A stretch of 64,000 bases of DNA from JABMRF01 sp964434235 (GTDB taxonomy: Bacteria > Patescibacteriota > Patescibacteriia > UBA11705 > JABHMO01), in assembly GCA_964434235.1 (NCBI GenBank), contig CAYSUN010000002.1, positions 1 through 64,000 on the forward strand. Direction: 5' to 3'. A program made the position numbers and the translations under genes. Under the pieces are notes generated by a model. That model was not told where the DNA came from and did not search any database. It saw only the letters and a list, made by a program, of their open reading frames with translations. Of this stretch, positions 32,714-42,078 are shown in pieces (positions within the stretch are counted from its first letter, which is position 1; the number at the start of each line of letters is the position of its first letter).

Positions 32714-32882
32714 TGAGTAGTTTTGCTGCCTTTTTAATTTTGTTTCAAGTTTTACGCACCCTAAAGGGATGCGGTAAGAGTTGGCAGTGCTAAGTATTTT
32801 CGTTTTCTTGTTACTTGAATCTTCCTTTCCCTTGATTTCTTGTTTTAGTGATTAAGTGTTTAAATGATTTATTGATTTCTTG
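32714..32882 (-). repeat. 170-base inverted repeat, right arm
   Basis: Reverse complement of 26858-27027 with about five mismatches, some in a small hairpin (acgcaccctaaagggatgcggt region). Confidence 0.85.
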
Positions 32883-32961
32883 ATTTGTTGATTTCTTGTT
32901 TTTTTGTTTTTATGTTAATATATTACTATAAATTAAGATTAAACTATTAATTTTATAAAAT

Positions 32962-33735
32962 ATGGGATTTGAATCAGTTTCACAACTTAATCCAGAAAAA
33001 ACTGCTTTAGAAACTCCAGAAGCAAGAGCTGGTAAAAGACCTCAAGTCTTAAAAGAAGATTCTAACGAAGATATTGGTTTTGAAGTTTATGCTAAAAAAA
33101 ATAAAAAACCAAGACTAGCTGAACGGGCCGGGGTTGAAATAAAAGAAAAGGAAAGTAATATAATTTCGATTTTTAATCGTGCTATAAGAGAAAGAAATAT
33201 TTGGAAAAGTTTTTTAAGCTTAAAGCAAGTTTTTCATACTAAAGGGGAAAAGTTGTATAATGATTTTAAGTATGATTTTTTAAATTTGATTGATTATTTT
33301 TTGGCTCAAGAAGATGCAGAAATAGTGAAAAAATATAAATTAGATTTAGAACTGTTAAAGGAATTTGTCACGCAAGATAAATATGATAGTTTACCAACAG
33401 AAACTGATTATCTTGAACAATTATCTGAATTTGGTCAATCTGCTTATGTTCAAGAGTCAAGCGAGCGTTTTGAAACAGCTCAAAGTGAGGTGGTTATTAA
33501 TGTATTTGAAGGTTCTATAAAAGAAGGACCAGCTCAAAATCCATATACTGCTTATTTGCAGGTTATCAAAGCCAAGGAGTTAGATTTACCTGAATTTACT
33601 GATATGAAAGCCAGGTTTTTAGCTTTTATTGAGGAAGAAATAGCCAAAGATTCAAAAGATCTTGTGACTGCAGCCAAAGTTCATTTGGTTGCTTTGCGTC
33701 AAGGTTTGGCAGATTGGGAAAAAAATTATGAGTAA
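32962..33735 (+). CDS. hypothetical protein
   Basis: This 257-residue soluble protein has a disordered, charged N-terminus (about residues 1-65) and then helices with aromatic residues (IWKSFLSLKQVFH, LYNDFKYDFLNLIDYFLAQ) and a C-terminal acidic helical part. No signal peptide or known motif. No SD; the start follows short taaacta-type repeats. It is transcribed convergently with the pilin gene and shares a terminator with it. Unknown function. Confidence 0.7.
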   Translation: MGFESVSQLNPEKTALETPEARAGKRPQVLKEDSNEDIGFEVYAKKNKKPRLAERAGVEIKEKESNIISIFNRAIRERNIWKSFLSLKQVFHTKGEKLYNDFKYDFLNLIDYFLAQEDAEIVKKYKLDLELLKEFVTQDKYDSLPTETDYLEQLSEFGQSAYVQESSERFETAQSEVVINVFEGSIKEGPAQNPYTAYLQVIKAKELDLPEFTDMKARFLAFIEEEIAKDSKDLVTAAKVHLVALRQGLADWEKNYE

Positions 33736-33765
33736 ATTATTTCTTTTATAAAAACATAAATAAAA

Positions 33766-33797
33766 TAAAAAATTCTGCCAAATGGTAGAATTTTTTA
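33766..33797. terminator. bidirectional terminator
   Basis: aaaattctgcca/tggtagaatttt stem with a two-base loop and one G-T pair; A-run left, T-run right. Confidence 0.75.
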
Positions 33798-33806
33798 AGT
33801 AAATTT

Positions 33807-34286
33807 TTATTGAGCTATGGCAATAGCAGTTGCGTTTTCAGGATTGCAAGCCCCTATTGTAATTGTTCCTGTTGAAGATTTCATCAAATAATAGGCAGTT
33901 TTTTCAGTTGAACCAACTTTTGGATCTGTTGGTATGATTTTTAAATAGCCGTCGGTTATTAGTTCTGTCAAGTCTACGCAATCTGCTTCAGTTGTTTGAG
34001 CTGTACAGCCGGTGTCACAACCAGTAGTCCCATTTGTTCCGATAATGTAATATTTACCAGCCGTGATGCCAGTCGCTACTGAAGCAAGGTAGCTTCCGCC
34101 GTTGTCTATTTGGTCAAGTTTTATTGTATCAAGAATGTCTGTTACATCACTATAGCGTTGAGCATCCCTAGCTTTTTGGAATTTTGTTATTGGGTCTAGG
34201 GCTACGAAAATTACGATTGCGACAATCGCTATAATCGTAATGACAATAAGTAATTCGATTAAAGTAAAACCATTTTTGTTTTTCAT
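33807..34286 (-). CDS. type IV pilin-like protein (prepilin)
   Basis: A 159-residue prepilin: a short basic leader MKNKNG ends at the prepilin peptidase site before FTLIELLIVITIIAIVAIVI, with the +5 glutamate needed for assembly. The hydrophobic helix extends to about residue 30. The globular domain has cysteines at GCDTGC, ADC and GAC, which probably form disulphides, and ends AIAIAQ. It would be the major or a minor pilin of a type IV pilus used for attachment or DNA uptake. It lies 30 bases downstream of pilT. Confidence 0.93.
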   Translation of the reverse strand: MKNKNGFTLIELLIVITIIAIVAIVIFVALDPITKFQKARDAQRYSDVTDILDTIKLDQIDNGGSYLASVATGITAGKYYIIGTNGTTGCDTGCTAQTTEADCVDLTELITDGYLKIIPTDPKVGSTEKTAYYLMKSSTGTITIGACNPENATAIAIAQ

Positions 34287-34316
34287 AATTGTTATTTTAA
34301 ATTTATAAAGTAATTT

Positions 34317-35351
34317 TTAAACCGTTCGGTTTCGTCCACTTCGTTTACTTGCCATAGTTGAATCAATCAATCCCTTCTCAAAAAGATTTTTTACTGCTTG
34401 ATCCATGGTAATCATACCAGTTTCTCTGCCTGTTTGAATGGCACTGTAAATTTGGCTTGATTTATTTGAACGAATTAAATTGGCAATAGCCGGGTTATTT
34501 AGTAGAATTTCTCTGGCTGGAATCAACGTTCCACTTGAAGAAGCAATTAGTTGTTGAGCTACAACTCCGCGAAGAACAGAACTTAATTGAACTAAAATTT
34601 GTTTTTGTTTATCACCTGAAAATACATCAACGATTCGTTCAATTGTTTCGGCGGCTGTTGCGGTGTGTAGAGTAGAGAATACTAAATGTCCAGTTTCCGC
34701 AGCCGTTAAAACTGTAGAAATTGTTTCAGGATCTCTCATTTCACCAACCATAATGATATCAGGATCTTGGCGTAAAACGTGTTTTAAAGCTTCGGCAAAC
34801 GATTTAGTGTCTCGGCCAATTTCTCTCTGTTCTATTAAACTTTTTTTATTTTTAAATGAAAACTCAATTGGATCTTCAATAGTAATAATATGAGCTTTTC
34901 TCGTTCTGTTTATTTCTTCAATCATGCTAGCAATTGTTGTAGATTTACCAGAGCCAGCTGGACCAATAACGAGCACAAGCCCATTAAGTAATTGAGTTAA
35001 GTTTAGTAATGGTTGTTCAAAGCTAAGATCTTCAGGTGAAGGTATTTCTTCTGGAATAATTCTAGCAGCCAAGCCAATTTTACCTTGTTGTCGATGTAAA
35101 TTGATACGAAAACGAAATCCACTTTGTTCATAGCTAAAATCAAGTTCAAGGTTTTTGTTAAATTTTTTTAATTGTTCAGGATTTAGAATTTTAGTAATTT
35201 CATTCTCAAGTTCTGTGTTTGGTAAAGGATTTTTTTCAATGTAATTTAATTGTCCTTTTACTCTTAGAATCGGTTTTTCTTCTCCCACCAAATGTAAGTC
35301 AGAAGCATTGTTTTTTATTGCTTCCTCAAAATACTTTTCTATTTTTTGCAT
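34317..35351 (-). CDS. pilT: type IV pilus retraction ATPase PilT
   Basis: A 344-residue hexameric ATPase: an N-terminal PAS-like domain beginning with ASDLHL, Walker A GPAGSGKST (about residues 129-137), the Asp box ITIEDPIEF, Walker B DIIMVGEMRD (about 194-203) and the His box STLHTATAAETIER. The AIRNLIR motif of PilT appears as AIANLIR. It retracts pili at the cytoplasmic face of the membrane. In an operon with the pilin gene downstream. The assembly ATPase and platform protein are not in the window. Confidence 0.94.
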   Translation of the reverse strand: MQKIEKYFEEAIKNNASDLHLVGEEKPILRVKGQLNYIEKNPLPNTELENEITKILNPEQLKKFNKNLELDFSYEQSGFRFRINLHRQQGKIGLAARIIPEEIPSPEDLSFEQPLLNLTQLLNGLVLVIGPAGSGKSTTIASMIEEINRTRKAHIITIEDPIEFSFKNKKSLIEQREIGRDTKSFAEALKHVLRQDPDIIMVGEMRDPETISTVLTAAETGHLVFSTLHTATAAETIERIVDVFSGDKQKQILVQLSSVLRGVVAQQLIASSSGTLIPAREILLNNPAIANLIRSNKSSQIYSAIQTGRETGMITMDQAVKNLFEKGLIDSTMASKRSGRNRTV

Positions 35352-35451
35352 ATTTTTATTTTTTGAAAATTATATATTCAATGTAGCATATTTTTATGTT
35401 TTTTGGAAAAAATTAAAAGCGATTATTTTTAAAGTTATAAACTTGAGAATA

Positions 35452-35485
35452 ATAAAAGCGGAAACTTGAATGCAGGTTTCCGCTA
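35452..35485 (-). terminator. terminator of the efflux operon
   Basis: On the minus strand agcggaaac/gtttccgct (9 bp, 10-base loop) is followed by TTTTATTATT. Confidence 0.8.
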
Positions 35486-35594
35486 CTTTATTTTAGTCGT
35501 TTTTTATTTATGGTTTTTTGTATTTTTATATTCTCGTGTCCTTGTTTCTTGTTTTTTCTTGTTACTTGTCTTCTCGTTACTTGTTTTTTTTTAT

Positions 35595-36839
35595 TTATTC
35601 ATGTCTTAGAGATTCAATAGGATCTTTTTTTGCCGCCTGTTTAGCTGGATAAAGTCCAAAAATTATTCCTACCACAACAGACATAAGTACGGCGATAACC
35701 ATACCATTCCAGGATATTGAGAAGTTCCAGTCTAGTCCTTGAGTACCCGCTCCGAAGGCAACTAACCAAGAAAAACCTATCCCAAAAACAATTCCCAAGA
35801 TGCCACCAATCAAGGTTATAATCACAGCTTCCCAAAGGAATTGCCACATAATAGTTTTATTTTTGGCGCCAAGTGATTTGCGAAGGCCAATCTCAAAAGT
35901 TCTTTCAGTTACGGAAACGTACATAATATTCATTATGCCAACGCCACCAACAATTAGAGAAATCGAACCTAGAGCTATAAGTAAAATTTGAATTCCGTAA
36001 ATAATTATATCCATCATTTCTAGCATTTGTTCCATTGTTGTGACAGCAAAATCGTCTTTATCGGGATCAGTAATTTTATGCTGTTCACGCATAATCATAG
36101 CTACATCTTCGGCTGTTTGATCTCCGAAATCAGCGTTAACCATCTGAAAAATCATGTAGCTAACATAGTCAATTCCAAGCATTCTTTTTTGTAAAGTTCT
36201 AACTGGCATAAAAATCATACTATCCATGTCAAGACCAAAGGAAGCTCCTTTCTCCTCCAAAACACCAATAACTCTGAATTTTTCGTTACCAATTTTAATT
36301 GATTCATTGATAGATACTTGATCACCAAAAAGATCTTCATTTGTTTTGTATCCGAGAACAGCAACTTTTGCCAAGCCAACGTTTTCTTGTTCAGAAAAAA
36401 ATCTACCTAATTCTATTTTAGACGTATCAATATTTATAAAGTCGGCATTGGTTCCGAATAATTGAACTTTTTTGAATTCATTTTCATAATTAACTAATTT
36501 TTGGCCCATTAATCCAGTATAATACATGCTAATATTTGGTAGTTGCATTATGGCTTCAGCATCTTTTTCTTTCATTGTTGAAATAATAGATCCACCAACC
36601 ATGCTGATTGCATTTTCCACTGAAGCTTGTTTAGTATTTGGAGTTTTAACTTCTACTTGTAAAAAATTTGATCCAAAAGCTTCAACTTCTCCAACAATTA
36701 AACCTTTGATCGCCTGCCCAGTTGATAAAACTGCAATTACCGCAGTAATACCAATCACAATTCCAAGAATAGTCAGAAGAGATCGACCTCTGTTGGAGTT
36801 TAGACTTGTTAAAGCTAGTTTTATGGGTAATAATTTCAT
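35595..36839 (-). CDS. ABC transporter permease, MacB/FtsX type (second permease)
   Basis: A 414-residue permease with the MacB layout: helix one (LLTILGIVIGITAVIAVLS, about residues 21-39), a large extracytoplasmic MacB_PCD domain (about 45-265), then three C-terminal helices (FtsX domain, with GIMNIMYVSVTERTFEIGLRKSLGAK at the helix-loop junction) ending GLYPAKQAAKKDPIESLRHE. It is a paralogue of the gene upstream, so the transporter may be a heterodimer. Last gene of the marR-led operon. Confidence 0.92.
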   Translation of the reverse strand: MKLLPIKLALTSLNSNRGRSLLTILGIVIGITAVIAVLSTGQAIKGLIVGEVEAFGSNFLQVEVKTPNTKQASVENAISMVGGSIISTMKEKDAEAIMQLPNISMYYTGLMGQKLVNYENEFKKVQLFGTNADFINIDTSKIELGRFFSEQENVGLAKVAVLGYKTNEDLFGDQVSINESIKIGNEKFRVIGVLEEKGASFGLDMDSMIFMPVRTLQKRMLGIDYVSYMIFQMVNADFGDQTAEDVAMIMREQHKITDPDKDDFAVTTMEQMLEMMDIIIYGIQILLIALGSISLIVGGVGIMNIMYVSVTERTFEIGLRKSLGAKNKTIMWQFLWEAVIITLIGGILGIVFGIGFSWLVAFGAGTQGLDWNFSISWNGMVIAVLMSVVVGIIFGLYPAKQAAKKDPIESLRHE

Positions 36840-36897
36840 TTGTTTATTTTAATATCATGTAATAAATCATGTTGCAAATCATGTGGATCATGTATTC

Positions 36898-38130
36898 TTA
36901 TTCGTAACGCAGTGCTTCAATTGAATTAAGTTTAGACGCTTTTCTGGCTGGATAAAGGCCAAATAAAAGTCCAACTAAAAAAGAAAATATACAAGATAAA
37001 ATAATGGAAAAAGGAGTAATAACAAAGTCCCAATCATAGTCAAGTTTATTAACAATTATAGCAATTAAATAAGAAATAATAATACCAATAATTATCCCAA
37101 TAATTGCTCCAAAAAAGGTAAGTGCTATTGTTTCAACTAAAAATTGGTAGACAATGTGATTTTTTTTAGCTCCAACCGCTTTGCGTAAACCAATTTCTTT
37201 AATTCTTTCAGTTACAGAGGCTAACATGATGTTCATTATGCCAATTCCACCAACCACCAAAGAGATTGCTATTACAGCAATCAAAAAGAATTGTAGGGCT
37301 TCAGTAATCGTTTGTAGCGCTTCTAGTGCACTTTGGATTGATTCTACTGTAAAATCATTACCTTCGTTTTCGCTAAGGTTGTGCCTGTCTCTTAATAAAA
37401 ATTTTATATCATCAATAGTTCTGTCAATATTTTCTTCTGAATCAGCTTTGGCCCGCATAAAGCCAATGTAGTTTAAACCAAGTAATTTTTTTTGAGCAGT
37501 TGTGACCGGCAGTAATACTGTGTTGTCCATGTTTACAAACCCTGTACTCCCTTGTTCAGCCATTGTGCCAACTATTAAATATTTACCAGTTTTTATTTTA
37601 ATTTTTTCACCAATAGGATCTTTGCCTTCAAATAAATCTTCACTAATTTTAGAACCAATGACAACGACATTATTGTTTCCCTTTTTATCATCTTCAGTAA
37701 AAAAACTACCTGACTCTATTTTTGTATCTGAAATATTAGGAAAGTCTGGGGAAACTCCATATATTGAAGCTGTTGTTTTTTGGTTTTCCCAATAAACTAC
37801 ATCAGTAGCACTAACGTAAGATGAAACAGCTTTAACGTGAGGAAGTTCTCGTACGGCTTCAGTATCGTCATCAGTTAAAGTTGTAATAACAATTCCCATT
37901 ACAGCTGCTGGTGGCCCATCTCCATCAGTCGCTCCAGGTAAAATTCCTATTACAGTTGGTCCCAAGCTCGCAAATTGATTTGTAATTAAACTTTGCGCAC
38001 CAGCTACGACTGAAGTAATAATTATGATTGAAGCAATACCAATGATGATTCCGAGCATCGTTAAAAAGGTTCGCATTTTTTGCGACTTTAATGTTCGGAA
38101 GCTCATTTTTATTGTTGAAGTAATTAACAT
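36898..38130 (-). CDS. ABC transporter permease, MacB/FtsX type (first permease)
   Basis: A 410-residue permease with the same layout as its neighbour: helix one (LTMLGIIIGIASIIIITSV), a periplasm-type MacB_PCD domain, then three helices with GIMNIMLASVTERIKEIGLRKAVGAK and the closing GLYPARKASKLNSIEALRYE. Together with the ATPase and the HlyD-like adaptor upstream it forms a MacAB-like pump that moves substrates (antibiotics, lipids or peptides) from the membrane outwards. A FtsX-type machine acts mechanically rather than through a channel. Confidence 0.92.
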   Translation of the reverse strand: MLITSTIKMSFRTLKSQKMRTFLTMLGIIIGIASIIIITSVVAGAQSLITNQFASLGPTVIGILPGATDGDGPPAAVMGIVITTLTDDDTEAVRELPHVKAVSSYVSATDVVYWENQKTTASIYGVSPDFPNISDTKIESGSFFTEDDKKGNNNVVVIGSKISEDLFEGKDPIGEKIKIKTGKYLIVGTMAEQGSTGFVNMDNTVLLPVTTAQKKLLGLNYIGFMRAKADSEENIDRTIDDIKFLLRDRHNLSENEGNDFTVESIQSALEALQTITEALQFFLIAVIAISLVVGGIGIMNIMLASVTERIKEIGLRKAVGAKKNHIVYQFLVETIALTFFGAIIGIIIGIIISYLIAIIVNKLDYDWDFVITPFSIILSCIFSFLVGLLFGLYPARKASKLNSIEALRYE

Positions 38131-38228
38131 CTATTTATTACGAGACGTACAAGATTCCATACTAGATATTACAAGATTGTTTAAGATGCTTTTTGTTCGT
38201 ATGTTTTTTTATACTATCTTGTATCCCT

Positions 38229-38966
38229 TTATTTTTTTAGTTCTTCGCCGTCTTTTATTTGTTTTTGGTGGACTTTAATGTCTTGAAAAACTTCACCATC
38301 TTTTATTTTAATTATTCTTTTTGCGTGTTCGGCCGTTTCTAACTCATGAGTTACCATGATTATGGTTTTACCTTGATCATTTAAATCTTGTAAAAATTTC
38401 ATAATTTGTCCACCAGATTTTGAATCCAAATTTCCAGTTGGCTCGTCAGCCAAAATTAGAGAAGGTTCATTTACTAGTGCTCTAGCAATCGCAACTCTTT
38501 GCTTTTCGCCTCCGGAAAGTTGATTAGACATGTATTTTGCTCGATGTTCAAGTCCAACTGCTTTAATAGCATTGTTAACTAATTTATTATGTTCAGAAGT
38601 TGGTCGGTTACTATACATTAAAGGTAGTTTAACATTATCAAAAACGGTTGTCCTTGGTAATAAATTAAAAGATTGAAAAACAAAACCAATTTCACTATTT
38701 CGGAAAGAAGCTAATTCTTCTTCTGTCATTTCAGTTACATTTTTTCCCTTGAAATAATATTGACCACTGCTTGGTTTATCCAAAAATCCGATAATATGCA
38801 TTAAAGTGGATTTACCACTGCCTGATGGTCCCATGATAGCAACAAGTTCACCAGATTCAATCTTAAAAGTAGCTTTTTTTAAGGCCACAGTTTTTACTTC
38901 TTCAGTTTGATAAACTCGACGTAACTCTTGAACGTCAATTAAGGTTGTAGTTTCTTGTTTGTTCAT
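38229..38966 (-). CDS. ABC transporter ATPase, MacB/LolD type
   Basis: A 245-residue ATPase: Walker A GPSGSGKST (about residues 46-54), Q-loop FVFQSFNLLPR, signature LSGGEKQRVAIARAL (about 148-162), Walker B LILADEPTGNLD (about 168-179), and the H-loop VTHE. The FNLLPRTTVFDNVKLPL segment is typical of the LolD/MacB/FtsE group, matching the two FtsX-type permeases downstream. It carries a 20-residue lysine-rich C-terminal extension. Confidence 0.95.
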   Translation of the reverse strand: MNKQETTTLIDVQELRRVYQTEEVKTVALKKATFKIESGELVAIMGPSGSGKSTLMHIIGFLDKPSSGQYYFKGKNVTEMTEEELASFRNSEIGFVFQSFNLLPRTTVFDNVKLPLMYSNRPTSEHNKLVNNAIKAVGLEHRAKYMSNQLSGGEKQRVAIARALVNEPSLILADEPTGNLDSKSGGQIMKFLQDLNDQGKTIIMVTHELETAEHAKRIIKIKDGEVFQDIKVHQKQIKDGEELKK

Positions 38967-39028
38967 ATATCGTTTACTGTTTATCGTTTATTTACTTTTA
39001 ACTTTTTCTGCTTTCGGTTTACTTGTTT

Positions 39029-40777
39029 TTAATTGCTTTTTATAGATAAAATAATTTTATCGCCAGCTTTAATACCGTCAATAATCTCTACGTTGCCGTT
39101 ACTACCTCTTAAGCCAGTAGTAATTATTACTTCGTCAAAATTGATGCCGTCTGGTTGTAGAACTCTTATGATTTTGTCGCCATTACTTTTTAAAATTGAT
39201 CTTTGTGGAACATTAACAACATTATCTTTTTTCTCAGTTAAAATATCAAGATTGGCAGTCATGCCGGATCTAATAAGATCATTATTTTCCGTGAACTGAA
39301 AAGTTACTTTGTATGTTGGAACGCTGTCAATTAAGGTTTCAGCTGGATCAATAGTAATAACTTTAGCAATAAATGTTGAATCATTGTAAGCATCCAAAGA
39401 TACGGTTGCTTCGTCTCCAATTTTTATATTAGCGATATCAACTTCAGGTACATTAGCTTCAATTTGAAATTCCGCTTCAGAAATTATTTTGATAATCGGA
39501 GTGTTCATTGAAACTATTTCTCCAACCTTAGTTTCAACGTCGGTAACTATGCCATTAATCGGTGATTTAATAAAAGTTTTAGCAATCTGAGCTGAGTAGT
39601 TATAAGCATTAGCTTCAGCCGCTTTAATTGAAGCTTTTTGAGAAGCTACATTGGCAATTGCTTGATCTACTCGCGCTTGTTGTGAAGCAATTTGCTCAGT
39701 CGTGTAACCAGCTTGAGCTAGAAGTAATTGATCTCTGGTTGTTTGCAAAGCATTTTCTTTAACATTGATATTGGTTTGAGCAGTTGTTATGTTGCTTGCA
39801 TTTGTTGTTTTTTGTATTGAAATTGCTTGTTGCTTTGTTGTTAAAGAAGCAATTTCTGTGTCAATGTAAGTTTTTTCAGTGTTTATTGTGGCAATATCTG
39901 TTGACGTCATGTTAATAGTTATAGGGATATTATTTAATTGATTTTTTATTGTTTGAATAGCGTTTTTAACTGAAATCAAAGCAAAGTCTATAACTTCTTG
40001 AGTTGGATTTACTTGGGCATTTATTAAAATTCCCTTGGCTCCACCAGTTAAACCACTTAGATTGCTTTTATTCCAACGCCCAGCATTAGGTTCACCCCAA
40101 AGCACAGAAATCATTTGTTCTTTAGCAGAAGCAAATTGAGAACTGTCTTGATCTGTTCCCGTGAAATATGTTGTTTGAATGTCGCTGATTGTATAAATAG
40201 TATTTTCAGCTTTTGAAATAGAATAAGCCATGGTGTTTAAGACTGCGTCATAGTATTGATTTAAGGCTGATTCAGCTGAAGCTTCAGCATCTGTTAAGCT
40301 AGATTTGGCATCTTGAACTGCAATCTCGGCCGTTTTTACAGCAGTTTGTTTTATTTGAAGTTCTTCTGCTCTGGTGCCTAGGATATATTCATTTAAAGTT
40401 GCTTGTTGAGTGGCTAGAGTAGCTTCGTATTGTAATAATTGAGCTTTAGCTTGTTCAATGTTGGCAGCAGCTTGCTGATATTGAGCACCAAGATCAGCGT
40501 TACTTAGTCGTAGTAATGTTTGACCTTCTTTTATAAAATCGCCAACCTTAATTGGTAAATAATCAACTTTGCCACTTTTTTCAACTGATAAAGTAACTTC
40601 ATCGGCAGCTTTGACGCTACCAGTAATACTAACTTCTTGAATTAATTCTCCTTGAACTGCCTCGACTATATCGTAAACAGGTAAAACAGGTTTAGAGTTT
40701 TTATAAATAATTCCCGCTACAATTACTATCACGATAACTGTGATTATCCAAAAACTTTTTTTCTTAAAAATTTTCAT
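39029..40777 (-). CDS. HlyD/MacA-like membrane-fusion adaptor
   Basis: A 582-residue adaptor with one N-terminal membrane helix (about residues 9-25), a biotinyl-lipoyl half (SGKVDYLPIKVGDFIKEGQTLL), a very long helical hairpin of about 320 residues (two to three times the usual MacA length, with AEELQIKQTAV, ENALQTTRDQLLL repeats), the second lipoyl half (FIKSPINGIVTDVETKVGEIV) and beta-barrel domains to the C-terminus. It would link the pump to the envelope exterior. First transporter gene after marR. Confidence 0.9.
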   Translation of the reverse strand: MKIFKKKSFWIITVIVIVIVAGIIYKNSKPVLPVYDIVEAVQGELIQEVSITGSVKAADEVTLSVEKSGKVDYLPIKVGDFIKEGQTLLRLSNADLGAQYQQAAANIEQAKAQLLQYEATLATQQATLNEYILGTRAEELQIKQTAVKTAEIAVQDAKSSLTDAEASAESALNQYYDAVLNTMAYSISKAENTIYTISDIQTTYFTGTDQDSSQFASAKEQMISVLWGEPNAGRWNKSNLSGLTGGAKGILINAQVNPTQEVIDFALISVKNAIQTIKNQLNNIPITINMTSTDIATINTEKTYIDTEIASLTTKQQAISIQKTTNASNITTAQTNINVKENALQTTRDQLLLAQAGYTTEQIASQQARVDQAIANVASQKASIKAAEANAYNYSAQIAKTFIKSPINGIVTDVETKVGEIVSMNTPIIKIISEAEFQIEANVPEVDIANIKIGDEATVSLDAYNDSTFIAKVITIDPAETLIDSVPTYKVTFQFTENNDLIRSGMTANLDILTEKKDNVVNVPQRSILKSNGDKIIRVLQPDGINFDEVIITTGLRGSNGNVEIIDGIKAGDKIILSIKSN

Positions 40778-40831
40778 ATTATTTATTGTTTAATACTTAA
40801 TACTTAATACTTATTACTTAATACCCTTTAT

Positions 40832-41257
40832 TTACTGTTCACTGTTTAGTAACTTACCATATATTCTAATTAATTCTTTTTTGTCTTTTTTGTTTAATGT
40901 TTTAAAAGTTTGTTCAATTATAGCATGTATTTGTGAGTAGGTCTTTTTTATGAATGTCTCACCTTCTGTTGTGACTAAAAGAATAATATTTCGTCTGTCG
41001 TTAGGGTCTTTTTTTCTTTCTAATAATTTTTCTTGCACTAATTTTTCAATCATGGTTGTTGCTGATGGGGGAGTAATGCCAAGAAATTTTGCTACATCTT
41101 TCATTTTTGAGTTTTGATACAGTTGTAGGTGACTTAGTATTTCTGCCTTAATGTAATTCATTGGGCAAAAGTTTTTTTGTTTTTTAAATTCTTGAATGAA
41201 TATTCTTTTCATTGAAAATATCGCATTAATCAATTGTGAATTTATTGAAGTTGTCAT
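40832..41257 (-). CDS. MarR-family transcriptional regulator
   Basis: A 141-residue winged-helix repressor: dimer helices at both ends and the DNA-binding core MKDVAKFLGITPPSATTMIEKLVQEKLLERKKDPNDRR in residues about 52-90, where the wing DPNDRR is the MarR signature. It heads the efflux operon and probably represses it, releasing DNA when a small molecule binds; the ligand is unknown. A palindrome lies between its promoter and start. No clear SD. Confidence 0.93.
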   Translation of the reverse strand: MTTSINSQLINAIFSMKRIFIQEFKKQKNFCPMNYIKAEILSHLQLYQNSKMKDVAKFLGITPPSATTMIEKLVQEKLLERKKDPNDRRNIILLVTTEGETFIKKTYSQIHAIIEQTFKTLNKKDKKELIRIYGKLLNSEQ

Positions 41258-41262
41258 AAATA

Positions 41263-41278
41263 ATTAGTTTAACTAAAT
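41263..41278. promoter_or_regulatory. candidate MarR operator
   Basis: attagtttaactaaat is a palindrome between the -10 box and the marR start codon, placed for autoregulation. Confidence 0.5.
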
Positions 41279-41291
41279 ATTATATAGTCTA

Positions 41292-41319
41292 ATCATAGCA
41301 TTTCAAGTGAAGATGTCAA
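41292..41319 (-). promoter_or_regulatory. promoter of the marR-efflux operon
   Basis: TTGACA (41319-41314), 16 bases, TATGAT (41297-41292) on the minus strand. A second TATAAT-like box lies just downstream. Confidence 0.65.
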
Positions 41320-41342
41320 TTCTAAATGAATAAATTTGTTAA

Positions 41343-41368
41343 GAAAAAAACGCAGCGTTGTAGCTGCG
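41343..41368 (-). terminator. terminator after the nucleotidyltransferase-like gene
   Basis: cgcagc/gctgcg with a 6-base loop, then a run of seven T on the minus strand. The word aaaaaacgcagcgttgtag recurs at 42112-42130. Confidence 0.8.
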
Positions 41369-41382
41369 ATTAGGTTTTTTTG

Positions 41383-42039
41383 CTATTTGATTTCTCCACT
41401 TAGAATACCGTCTGAGTTTTCACACCAGAAAAGTTTTCTGGGCGTTTCAGATTCTATTCCTGTTTGTTGGCGTAGTTCCTCAAATCGGTCGTCAAAGAAA
41501 ACAGGTACACCTTCTTTTAGGGCACTGATGCTAACAGTATCACCTTGTTGCACCCCTTTTCGTACTTGTTCGGATCCACGGCTGATTAGATGGATGCCAG
41601 TTCTTTCTAGATAAGTTGTTGGTCCTCCGTTATAATTCCCCCCTCCGGATAATTTAGGAGTAAGAACTTCTTCGCGTGATAAATTATTAGCAGTAATTAC
41701 CAGAAAATCAATATCATTAGCTGATAGAGGAATTTCTACAGGCTTTGGATTTGACCAAGGCCACTTTCGTTTCAAAACAGTGGTTGTTCCAGGATAGCGC
41801 ACAGCTGAACCAAAAGCAATAACAGCAATAACCTCATTAGGATTTACGGTTGATTTATTAATTCTCCAATCAATGATCATTTCATATAGTCCAGATAGAT
41901 TTGCAGATAAATCCTGTAAAGTAATGTAACCGATCGGATTATCGTGGTAGGAATTAGGTAGAAGTAGATTTCCTAGTCTTTTTTGATTATAAAACCTTGT
42001 TGCATCTTCCATTGATAGATTTACCTGTACTTGTCGCAT
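41383..42039 (-). CDS. nucleotidyltransferase-like protein
   Basis: A 218-residue soluble protein with an ATG behind AGGAGG. It has IAFGSAVR (about residues 73-80) followed by ANDIDFLVIT (about 103-112), the GS...DxD pattern of the DNA polymerase beta-type nucleotidyltransferase fold, with the metal-binding aspartates in DID. The C-terminal half has ERTGIHLISRGSEQVRKGVQQGD and FDDRFEELRQQ, without motifs known to me. The gene carries its own promoter and terminator, and an XRE regulator lies directly upstream in the same direction. The substrate could be a nucleic acid, protein or small molecule. Confidence 0.55.
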   Translation of the reverse strand: MRQVQVNLSMEDATRFYNQKRLGNLLLPNSYHDNPIGYITLQDLSANLSGLYEMIIDWRINKSTVNPNEVIAVIAFGSAVRYPGTTTVLKRKWPWSNPKPVEIPLSANDIDFLVITANNLSREEVLTPKLSGGGNYNGGPTTYLERTGIHLISRGSEQVRKGVQQGDTVSISALKEGVPVFFDDRFEELRQQTGIESETPRKLFWCENSDGILSGEIK

Positions 42040-42078
42040 TTTTTCCTCCTAGGTAAAAGTTCTGCTTTGTAATAAATT

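Larger units (their letters stand above)
32578..32961. repeat. repeat-rich intergenic region
   Basis: This 384-base gap holds a terminator (32613-32642), a REP-like stretch (32646-32706; words gcctgcctgccg and gacctgcagacaggt), the right arm of the large inverted repeat and T-rich reiterations. I see no gene. Confidence 0.7.
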
